Shown here piece by piece: positions 34,706 through 45,400 of a DNA stretch of 64,000 nucleotides. The position numbers were made by a program, and so were the translations under genes. The stretch covers positions 6,322,716 to 6,386,715 of the forward strand of contig BROE01000011.1 of the NCBI GenBank assembly GCA_036571765.1. Reading direction: 5' to 3'. Each line of letters begins with the position of its first letter. Position 1 is the stretch's first letter. The notes beneath the pieces were generated by a model that searched no databases, had not been told where the DNA came from, and worked only from the letters and a program-made list of their open reading frames with translations. The DNA is from Plecoglossus altivelis (taxonomy: Eukaryota > Chordata > Actinopteri > Osmeriformes > Plecoglossidae).

Positions 34706-35695
34706 GTGGCGCCTCTGTCAGAGGGACTGTTGACCTCTCAGGCTAAAAATACAACGATGCATGTGGATGGCCAATACCTCAGACTGGCAGCTAAAAATGG
34801 CTCCAATTCAAAAACACCTGGCCTCCATCTGTCAGCCACATATGGGGACAAGGCGGTGGGTCAGCTTACTCCGGCCACTCCCACACAAGAGGGCCCTGCA
34901 CCGAGGGACTCATTGCTGCTCAGGTCGCCCCTGCCTGACTCAGAGCAGGAGGGTGAGAACCTGCCACCCAGGTGGCCGCAAAAACTGGCTCCCCTGGAAC
35001 TGCCAAAAAAGGTGAAAGAGGCACAGAGGCAGAAAATCAAAGGGATCCAGCTGGAGGCCAAGGCTGCTGCCCGCAAGCTAGATATGGCAGGGCACGAGCC
35101 TTACCCCAGGAAGGTGAAGGCTAGTGGGAGAGAGGGCCTGGTCACATCTTCAGAGAGCCCCCCTCAGAGAGTCGTGACAGAGCCAATGAAGGTCCAGCCC
35201 CAGCAGCATGGCTCAGTGAAAGCCCCGCTGCTCCGAGCTTCAGACGTTCACAAACATAGAGCGGGACTCCCTGAGGACACAACATGCAAAGCGACCCCTC
35301 CTCCCGTCAGCAGTAAACCGGCCCCACCCACCCCGGCTTCTGACGCCAAAGCTCAAGCCACACATGGTGCCGGGAGCGCGTGCCAAAACTCTGGCGCGCT
35401 CCAGAAGGAGACAGGCAGGAGGCGGCTGCGGCTGAAGAGAGAGGAGTGCCTCGAAGAGGATCAGAGCAAATCAAACATGTCAACGAAGGGATCATCTGTG
35501 GAGGAAGGTAAGCTGGCCCAGTGTGGCCACAGTAAAGGGCAGCGGGCAGAGAGAGCTCTGAAGGAGGCCAGCCGCATGCTGGAGAAGGCTTCAAGGAGGA
35601 ATGCAAGCCCACCACAGCAGTGTGGGGATACGGAGGTGTCAGCAAGCGCCATCAGAAGGAAGGCTGTGAGCAATCTGCAGGACGCAGTCCTGTGA
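34706..35695 (+). CDS. unidentified protein, probable terminal coding exon
   Basis: A 329-codon open stretch, GC-rich among AT-rich neighbours, with coding-like codon use and a TGA at 35693-35695. It is preceded by a good acceptor (TCTTTTGTTCAG) in phase 0. The frame stays open upstream to an ATG at 34682 in a weak context, so either an internal splice or an intronless start there is possible. I do not recognise the protein. It is basic and low in hydrophobic residues: no signal peptide or membrane segment. It has a Lys/Glu/Ala-rich predicted helix (LPKKVKEAQRQKIKGIQLEA), a Pro/Ala-rich linker (PPPVSSKPAPPTPASD), a basic RRRLRLKR patch and a second Ala/Glu helix (RALKEASRMLEKASRR). It looks like a largely disordered cytoplasmic or nuclear protein. 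Human has no well-known coding gene between KCNK9 and COL22A1. Confidence 0.65.
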   Translation: MAPLSEGLLTSQAKNTTMHVDGQYLRLAAKNGSNSKTPGLHLSATYGDKAVGQLTPATPTQEGPAPRDSLLLRSPLPDSEQEGENLPPRWPQKLAPLELPKKVKEAQRQKIKGIQLEAKAAARKLDMAGHEPYPRKVKASGREGLVTSSESPPQRVVTEPMKVQPQQHGSVKAPLLRASDVHKHRAGLPEDTTCKATPPPVSSKPAPPTPASDAKAQATHGAGSACQNSGALQKETGRRRLRLKREECLEEDQSKSNMSTKGSSVEEGKLAQCGHSKGQRAERALKEASRMLEKASRRNASPPQQCGDTEVSASAIRRKAVSNLQDAVL

Positions 35696-35721
35696 CCATT
35701 GAGTAATCTGGAGGCTGTTGT

Positions 35722-35727
35722 AATAAA
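35722..35727 (+). terminator. polyadenylation signal of the unidentified gene
   Basis: AATAAA 27 bp after the stop codon. A second hexamer lies near 36089. Its closeness supports 34706-35695 being a last exon. Confidence 0.5.
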
Positions 35728-37640
35728 AAACAAACATAATCTTGTTAAACCTAGATTACTTACTGGTGCTTCTCACTGGAAACATAGGAGAGCCCAGCTT
35801 TCACTGGAAACTTCCTATAGCATGCAGTAGCAATTTCAAGACAAGCTGTATAAAGTAAAAAAGTAAGAGACCAAATATACACATATCTTAAGGCAGTGGC
35901 TTTTCAGCACAACATGCCGTTTGCAATACATGCTAATTAAAGCTGTGCCAAACTAACTAGCATTAAGGAATCATAATTAGGGATAATAAACACATGATGG
36001 CTTCACTCCTTGCAGCTCAGGTTTGGCCCAAGCAACGGTATTACACGTTTCACAAACAACGCTGCAAATGTACCTGTAATGTAACCTCCAATAAAGTCCA
36101 TGACAACGTTCTCTGTCTTTTTTTCTTTGTTCTTGGACCTGCAAATGGTACAAACTAAAGTCCAAAGCCTATGTGTATAACGCACACAGTCTGAACCCCA
36201 AAACATAGCACAAAGAATTTCCTGAATATTGCTGTTCTGCGAAAACATGGGATGACATTGTGTGATGTGCGTACATACTCTGTATGATCTATTCAGAATC
36301 CAAACAAAAATACTGATGTGTACATTGCTTGTACTTCCCCCAAACAATTTGTATAGACTATAAGTAATAAAAAAACTGTGACGATAAGAAGTAAAAAAGA
36401 AAAAGAAAAGATGATTTAGCCAAAACCAAATCAGACAAAAAAGGCTTATGCAGCCTAGTATTACAGTAGCTGCCTATCCATCTTAGTAAAGCTGACATAG
36501 TATTGACAGCTATGGTTAATTAGAGTCGGTCATTCTTTGAAAGACCATGACTGGATAGCTACGCTATAGTGGCGAGAGCCTTCTCAGATCTTGTTTCTAG
36601 AATCCTTTTATCAGCGTTATCCATGGCCCTATAGATAATAACTTAATCGCAATTACAAGAGTGTTTTACAGAAATACAAAGGTTTTGTATTGACTGAATC
36701 TTCCAAACAAGCAGAAATATGATTATACATATGAATTGAAGACATGGTATTTGGCTAATTGGATTGCAGTTGACAAGAGACGTCCTCCATAATGCCGGCA
36801 GTCTGAAATGACGCGGCCTCCTGATCACCTCCTGGGCCCTTGATGCAGAAGGTGGCAGACACGCTTCACTGTGACACCATCGCTTGGAACATGCATCTAC
36901 CCCAGGTCGTCACCACACCTCCCATCCACTTTACACTATGGCTATACATAGATTTACATGTGCTCACTTGTCGAGTTGCAGAGGGTTTGCAGACAGGACT
37001 GCATTGTGACGTCTATATGTGACGTACGCGAGAGGATCATTTGGCTCGTGCTCTCTGATGTATTTGTAAACGGCAGTAGAGTAGGCTTGGCTTCAGTATT
37101 CCCTACTTTGGGCTATTCTAACAGGAAATTTATTCTATCAAAAAAAGTTCACAGAGAAATATATCAAGCTGGAACGAACCTTACATGACAAACTGCTCCA
37201 CTGGAAAATAGCATTATGACTCTACATGTAAGTTCAAACAGCAAAGATAACATCTCTATATGATTGACACATTATCTTTTAGAACTGATTAAACAATGTC
37301 TGGCATCATTAGACAGTGAACATAATAATTTCATTGTTCATATTTCTTTACATTTGTTCATGTCCTCAGTTACAAGGCTGTGCATCGGCCGAAGTTTTAA
37401 GCGCAAGTGTTTCTTGATCATTTCTCCGAGTTTGAAACACACCCTTCCCCATGAGCTTGTGTCTGTCTGAGGGCTGAGGGAGAGAGAGTCCGGCCCTGCT
37501 CACCACCATCTCTAGGGCGGCTCCACTGTGGCTATCACAGTGGCAGGGTTGGACAGTCGATGTGGCCGCCAAGAAGCTGTGCCTGTCTTTGAGGGCAACG
37601 CTTCAGATGGGTGCAGCCATAAAGGAAAAAAAGAGACCAA
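35728..37640. other. intergenic, AT-rich, no gene seen
   Basis: No exon-like segment recognised on either strand. Confidence 0.55.
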
Positions 37641-37658
37641 AATATCCTGAAAGTTGGG

Positions 37659-37668
37659 GCTATAAATG
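37659..37668 (+). promoter_or_regulatory. col22a1: TATA box / CArG-like element, probable col22a1 promoter
   Basis: CTATAAATGG lies in a GC-rich setting (GGGGCTATAAATGGCTGGGCC). It is a good TATA box and also one mismatch from the SRF CArG box and near the MEF2 site, which would suit a gene known to be active at muscle-tendon junctions. It is 1.65 kb upstream of the col22a1 start codon. Inference from motif and position only. Confidence 0.4.
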
Positions 37669-37689
37669 GCTGGGCCTGTCAGCCTTTTT

Positions 37690-38003
37690 ATGTGTGTGGA
37701 GCACAGCAGCAAAGCACAGTGAGCTTGTGGCTCCCCCAGTGAAACCCTACACTTTCCCCTTCTGGTCCTCCCACTCTGTCCTCCCATCCTAAAGGTTGGC
37801 GCTTGAGCTCACCTCATTTTTGAAACAACACTGTACACTGGATTGTCACCCTGGATTTTATTATTGCTTGGATGTTCAATTTCGACTCTTGGGAAGGAGA
37901 TTTTATCCATCACCAAGAAACGATGTTTCCTTAAAACAGTGGGAAGGGAGCAAGTGTACATGCAGGACGTGAGGGTTGGGAGCGAAAGAGATCAATAATC
38001 CAG
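37690..38003 (+). other. col22a1: possible untranslated exon 1 of col22a1
   Basis: The segment begins about 25-30 bp after the TATA-like element and ends in a strong donor, CCAG|GTAGGG. The matching acceptor would be CCACACAG at 39232-39239, just upstream of the start codon. Human COL22A1 also has, to my knowledge, a noncoding first exon. Boundaries are inferred. Confidence 0.35.
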
Positions 38004-39239
38004 GTAGGGATTCAATTTTTCTGTTTCAGATTCATCCTTATTTGTCAGATGTAGTCCCTGGAAAGATCACCTCCATGGGTGTCTATGGAGTATTTTGTTG
38101 TGTTGCTTGTGCAAGGCTTTGTTGACCTCAAGCAGTCTAGATACTCCTTCAGGCAGAGGGTTGTTGTATCTATTTCCAGTCCCCTTCCCTTTGGGTAGGA
38201 AATGGAAAGACTGTACCTGTTTTATTCATTTTGCTGATGATGGACAGCAGGTTTCTGGTAGATACATCTATGTTGTAATCCCAGGTTAGTCATAGAAGGA
38301 GGAACTGGAACCAGGCCTTTGGTTACAGACCAAACAGTTTTCAGGTTTCACACAGGAAATCTGCCTTGGATTTACCTGCTGACAGTCAAATGAGCATGTT
38401 TTAAACATTTACTGAAAAAAATCGTACTGAATGATTAAATTATTTAAGTGAAAACATTTACTGTGGATAGTGTGTTATAGTTTCTGGCATGTAGTTCCCT
38501 GCAGAATTAACAGCCAAATACTACCCACTGTAATGTTAAATACTTTGGGAGGGGCGTATTTGAGTTCCTTCAGTATCTTTCCTCCTATGGGGGAGAAAGA
38601 TATTCATAGATTTTTAAACACCAATTACATCCATTTCTATTCATTATAGACCAACTGAAACCAAGTGGTCCAAAGCAAAAATAGCCCAGTGGAAAATCAG
38701 ATAAGTGCCTAGCCAGCATCTAAATTACACATGGGATTTACTTCCAAACAAGCCAGTCACTGTTGAAACAAATAAAGTAACTATGAGCATACAGTGCAAG
38801 GTAGATTTACCTACCAGGAGACATCAAATAGAATGCATGCATTCATGCAAGTCTGATTGGAGTTTGCCACATCACTGACGTTCATACCAGTGATGACAGA
38901 GTAGTGTTGGACCTGGCTTGAAACCAACTTCCTAAAAGCATGACCTAACATTATCACAGGGACTAAAAGACGCCACCACCAAACGCCATCGTGTTGTCAG
39001 ACGTCACATGCGACCATGCATTGTATAGTGACTGAGCAAAAACGGCTTCTGATGTAGTATAGGACACCTATTAATAGTAACCACCATGACTTCACTATAT
39101 TAGTTAAACGCTAGCATTGTTAACTAATGTCACTAACAATTCATTGACACAAGTTAAGCACGAAGAGAATGTAGACACCTTCTACACTACCTGCAATTGA
39201 TAATTGAGAAAGTTAATGGTTTTATCATGATCCACACAG

Positions 39240-39309
39240 GTGCAATACCGTATGTGACCTTTAATGGTGTTCACAAACTAAGATACCAAGAAGCACAATC
39301 AAGGCCAAG
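39240..39309 (+). other. col22a1: possible 5' UTR part of col22a1 first coding exon
   Basis: Follows the acceptor-like TGATCCACACAG and leads to the ATG in the context CCAAGATGG. Confidence 0.4.
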
Positions 39310-39400
39310 ATGGAATTGCGGTTGGGAGTTAGGGCTTCCTTGGTCCTGCTCATTCTGACCCTAACCCTCTCAGGAGAAATGGTTCATGCTCAAAGGGCAG
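39310..39400 (+). CDS. col22a1: col22a1 exon: signal peptide
   Basis: MELRLGVRASLVLLILTLTL has a hydrophobic core, then SGEMVHAQRAG. Cleavage is likely near VHA|Q. QRAGC at the junction matches mammalian COL22A1. Donor GCAG|GTAAGA, phase 1. Confidence 0.92.
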
Positions 39401-42400
39401 GTAAGACCAGCTGTATTTACAAAAGGATGAATGAAAAGAGACGTTTCTATCTATTATTTACTTGTTCGTATTACGTTATAACTACATACTTGTCTTTCTC
39501 TTTTAGGGTGTAAAAATGTAAATTATGACCTGGTGTTCATACTGGATACCTCTTCCAGCGTGGGAAAGGAGAACTTTGAGAAGATCAGACAGTGGGTGGT
39601 TAACCTGGTGGACTCATTTGACGTGGGAGAAGAAAAAACGCGTGTCGCAGTGGTCCGTTACAGTGACAGGCCTACTATAGAGTTTAACCTAGCGAGGTAC
39701 AAGACAATGGAGGAGGTGAAACGAGCCGCCCGGAACATCCGCTACATTGGAGGGAATACAATGACTGGGGACGCTATAAGCTACACAACCAAAAACATCT
39801 TCACCGAGCGGGCTGGGGCCAGGCCTGCGGCCAAAGGCATCCAGAAGGTGGCCATTCTCCTGACAGATGGCAGAAGCCAGGATTACGTTCTTGAACCTTC
39901 CAAGGAAGCCGCTAAGGCAGGGATCCGCATGTTTGCGGTGGGCATCGGGGAGGCACTTAAGGAAGAGCTGGAGGAGATTGCGGCAGAGCCAAAGAACGCC
40001 CATGTTTTCCTTGTTAACGATTTCAATGCCATTGATAAGATCAGAGGCAGACTAAGGAGGAGGCTGTGCGAGAGTAAGTCATCCCAGGGATTATTCCCAA
40101 AGAGTTAGAGACACAGGAACAAACAGCAGGACTGTCTGCGGTAGATCAACAAAACGTCCAAGTTACGGGATTGGTGTTCACAAAAAGATCTGAAACCTTT
40201 CATCATAAGTGTTGAATTTAAATCTCTTTGAACATGAGTCCCATTTACATCCCACTCTAAAGGCTTAACCATACATTAAGACACTGACAAAAAAAAACCC
40301 ATCCAACACCTTACTACAATTACACGCACACTATCACTCTGCTCATTCCCATGGGCCCTGCTACGGCCCAACCTTCATATAACTGACAGGATGTTCTATG
40401 TCTGAGGAGGCCAAGATGCAGACATTGCTTTCAAATGATAGTTCTCTAACCCAGACATTTTTGCGGCCAGTTGCCCCACCAACTGCCAGGTTAAAGTTTG
40501 GTTAGGAGGTGCTGAACACCGGATAGTCTAAACTATTTTAACCTCAATGTCTACTCCAGAGCACAACACAACCTACCCAGTGAGGAAGTTGTTTCAGAGA
40601 AAAGAATCAATCATTATTCTAGTGGCCACTGTAAATAATTCTGAAAACCCCATGTTAAGACAATAAACAAGTCTCTCAATATAATGTGGCCTTTACAACA
40701 CTGAAATGAAAGTGGAGAAGTGTGAGTCAGTATGTTTAGGCGGAAGAGGGGATGCTTCACACGCCTGAGTTTGCATTCCCAACCAAAATTAGCCGGACAG
40801 GATAGCAAAGGATGCCTGGAGTCTTGGCCACAAACTGTAAATAGGGATGTTTAAATTATACAATTACACTGATATTACTTGGGATTATGGTTTTATCCTA
40901 CAAAGATAAGTATCGACAGTTGGCTCTAATACTACGTTGTTACAGTACAGGGTCGATGTTGGCAATCACTCCCTTGAGAAAAGTATCCTGATTTACTCTT
41001 TAATTAAAGCCTTCCTTCTTTATTTAAATCAGGTGACCTTGTAGAGTGACCCTGCACCGTTTGAGTTTGGCAGAGAGCTAGTAGATTCATTTAAAAACCC
41101 TTGACCCTGACCTTGCACTTTGAGCCCACAGATTCCAATGATCTTCCACCTACCTTCAGAGTGTGTGAATCATTGACGAGCTGTCATAATGGTTCACACT
41201 TTTGAGGGACAGAGCTGCATTCCTCGGACACAATCATTCATAGGCCATTTTAATGCAGTAATCTCTTGGATAAGCAAGCTTACATATCTAAGAATATCGA
41301 TGGTCAGTTCAATGGCACACTAAGTACTACAAGTTATTTTCGCTCTTAAAATTACAGTTCTTATGTTTCAAGTGGGCCCCACACTGCAGTTTAACATCTA
41401 TGTCATTGGTTTTCACCTTTCATCTACCACATGTCATCCAAAAGTATAGAATTTTTATAAACAAACCAATGCCCTCATGCCTTCAATTAAGGTTAAACGA
41501 TGTCCTTGTCATTTGACATACATAAATACAGTTACTCTAAAATAGTTTGAGAATGATACAATGTGAGATCTTACATTCATCTTCACATGATACAGGACAA
41601 TGCATTCCAGTGCTGAAGACTTGACGTTACAATAGTTTCTTGTTACAACACTGGTACAGCAACACACATTCAATCTAATGTGACCCTTAATTTCAGTCAC
41701 AACCCAATATAACACAGAGTAGTTGATATAGTAGTAAGTAATAGAAATATAATAGGATTTTATCAATACAAACCCTTACATTAAAGACTAAAATTGGCAA
41801 AATGCTAATCTTAGCTTTTCTATGTGCTTTGTACTTGCTGCTTTGTACTGTATACTGTCATACTGCAGATTAAGTTGAAGTTTGAAGGTGATAAGTCTAT
41901 GACTAAGCTGTAGCTTCTGATATGAAAACCCAACACCAAATGAGTGTGCCCAAAAAGTTTAAAGACTAGCCCTGTATCGCTTCAATTTTAACTTGCAAGC
42001 TCTCTAAATTATAGCCTCAGAGCCACAAACGCAGGGAGTAGCTCTGCTGTTTAGCACGTTGCGTTTCAGTTACAGTACCGTCTTAAAACACAGTGACGCA
42101 TAGACATCCTTTCACAAGATAGAACCCAGGGTCATAACGTATTTTAAATATCTGTGTGTCCATAAGAACTAAAGACCTGGAAGTATCGTTCGAAGTACAG
42201 TTTGCTTGTAAGACTGGTGAAGATCTGAACAACACACACCAAAGACAGTGCGACAGGCAACAACTGGACTTGAGCATACTGAACACCCCTCATGCAACCA
42301 GCACATCAAATTAAAAAAATAAGCTGTACTGGTCCGTTTTCAGATGAACATATTTACATGTTTTCTAGTGACAATCACAACAGAAAGCATTTCCCAGGGC

Positions 42401-45400
42401 AAATTTGCATAGCTAATTTAATCATGCAAAACAGGCCAGTGTCAATAGTTAACAAAGTCATTCCAAATTGTGATTAAAGTTAATTATAGAGTCTGTTGCT
42501 GCGTGATGTCAGGTACAAGAAAGACTGCAGAAGCTTGAGTGGCAGACTACTGCAGTCCAGCAGAGACATAACGACAGACAGACACAGACAGAACCACACA
42601 TTCAAACTGCTTAGTGCAAGTGACTCTGTCAACACGTTGTACAGAAACGATCTCAGTTTGTTTACCGAGGGGTTTTGCATCTAACGAAGCCACGCAGAGA
42701 GTGGAAGGGGCGGAAAATTTAGGGGAAAGACCTATCAATTTGCTATTTACTTCAACTGAGCCTGCTCCTTCGTAGTAAAAGCGGGAAGTTTCCCACAAAT
42801 AGAAAAGTGTCCAGCTTCCTGCGCCAATGTAAACTTATCCTGATGGTGTTTCCTTTCTCACTGTCACCACTGGCATCACTTGGATGGCCTAAGCCTCTGA
42901 GAAATGTACGTGTGAGAGTCTAAAACTGTCACCGCTGAGGCCAAGGCATGTGCCCACCACCCTACTGGAACCATGGTCTCCACATCCTTTCTCCCTGGTT
43001 GTGCCACACTTTCTCTCAGTTCTTTCCAAACAGAGACACTGTAGTCTTTCAAGTCCTGTGTAAGAATGACTTCAAAACATGCTGCAGTCTAATCGATTCA
43101 AATCATGAACAAACCTCATAACTGACACACCTTCGATGTTGGATGAGAGTGTTTGCCAACCAAAGACTTGTGCTTGTCTTTCAGATGTACTGTGTCCAAA
43201 CATGAAGGTACAACCAGACCGCTTTAAACCCAACAGCACCAGTTATGGCCTGCAGGAGGTTCCAGGTAAAGTGGTTCAATTTATTCCTATTCTTTCGACT
43301 TTTTTACATTTGAGGACAAAATGGCTGATATGCACTTCTGACCAAAAGATGATAAGAATAGCAATGGATCTATTGTACAACGCAAATGTTTTTGTCTTTA
43401 AGGATCCAGATGTTGAATGAATTGTTTTCATTAATAAATTACTTTACCAGCTTCTCAATCGTGTTTGAAATTCGAGAATGCTAGGGGAAATGTCTGCACC
43501 CTTCAACTCAGATAGATCCATTTCTTTCTATTAGTCTCTTTCCTTGAAACCCCAAAAGCTTGATCATCTTTTTACTGTCAATGTCTGGATGGTAACATTT
43601 CATTTATTAGTCTCAGGAAGCGCATTATATTTGTTGTTTTCCATTGAACATTTAATTTACAATCCGTAAATGATGTTGCTACTTTCACATGATAATTACT
43701 ATGACATTGTGAGCAGATCTGTTTTGTCTGCAATACCTGTGGCTGACTTTCTGAGAAATGTAGAGAAGCGCTTAACCAGATAAGTAGGATGTTGTCTTAA
43801 AGCCTTTGGGGATCTTAGTTCCTGTCTATACCTCCCACTCACATTCATCACACTGAGAGAAAAAACAGACCCACACAGGGATGTCTGACTGCTACAATGT
43901 CTTTACAAAGAAATGAAGGGAACTGTCAAAAAACAGCCCACGTTTCTCTTTATATCTTTAACAACACACTTCAAACGTATTAATGGTAATGTTAATTAAG
44001 CTGCTGGCAATAAATTATTAAAAACACATCGGTGTCTAAACTGGCTACAGGAAGCAAACGTATCAGACTATTGCATCACTCATATTTAAGAAACATTTGG
44101 AATCAACCGTGTATGTGGCAAGACGAATGAGTCTGTGTTTGAAGCCAGTTGACCGAGTTGACAGTCATTTCGGGAAGGCTATAAGGTTGTGGGTCACATT
44201 AGGCACGTCTCACTGTCAACCTTTCTCAGCTGAAAGTTCAGATGGTATTGTGGTGGAACATTTTATCTGTCTCCACTGGAACATGTGACCATTTGTTTAG
44301 GTTCGCTGGTTATAAGTATTAACAACCTGCCGATCGGAGAGAGAGCCTCTGAACACTTTTAAAATAGTCATTACCAGTTCAAACACTGTGGTAGCAGCAT
44401 GAAGGTCACAGGCCATTTTTTACAGTGAAAGTAACAGATGCTTGTTATTCAGTCTGGTGGACACAACATCCCAGACCTGTGACTGTCATCAGAAGGGACA
44501 CATACAGCATGTTGGAAGGATCAATTAGACAGAAGACAATCGCTGCTTGTGATTAACATACAGTAGGCACTAAATCCCTGTTATCTCCCACAGCATCCAA
44601 GTGAGGATATGGAAAACGACATGAGGTGACCGGGTGCGCTATTAAAATCTGAGGAATTCTGGCAAAGCGGCTGTTTGGTTACTTCTGACTAGACAAATAT
44701 CACATTCTGAGCCCGGTGCTAATTATGTGGTTATCCCTTTGCTGTAAACAGCAATGATGGAAGCAGAAATCAAAATGAATCACTGCAATCCAAGGTTGTT
44801 TTATGAAGTGTCTGGAAAAAACACCACCATAAATTGCAAGTCATGAAATGATCTGCGTGTGAAAAACCTGTTCAATATTGAATTTAGAGGGAGTAAGTGA
44901 AGGGTGCACATGATTATTTCTTAGTATTCCTTGAATTGTGTTAGCGGCAACATTCATCCTCTAAGAAATGATTTCCCATGTATGATATGCAAGGTAATTG
45001 ACCAGTCAGTGCCAGTCACCTGACATAAGGATGCAGGTTACTTAAGGTTATAAATGGTTGTTTGCTGTTAGCCTCTTTGATATTGACTGTCAGCGAGCTC
45101 ATACAACTAGATGAAGTTGATGGCATCTTGTGCTGTATATTCCCTGGTAACTTGTAGCTTTTGTAACTTTTGTAACATGTGTAACTTTTCAGAGCCGAAA
45201 AGCACTCTGTAAATTAGATTTTTCTGATCCATAACATGTGGAGTCTGGTGTGACCAACAGTGAACATTCAAAGTCAAAAGCTAAAGTGTTGTGGCGTCCC
45301 TTGGCAGTCTCAAGCCAGGCTGCCATCTGTTCACATCAGAAGAATGCTGTCTGTATGGTTGCTTTTCTCTGTCAGTGAACTCATCTGGCTTTCCTGCAGT

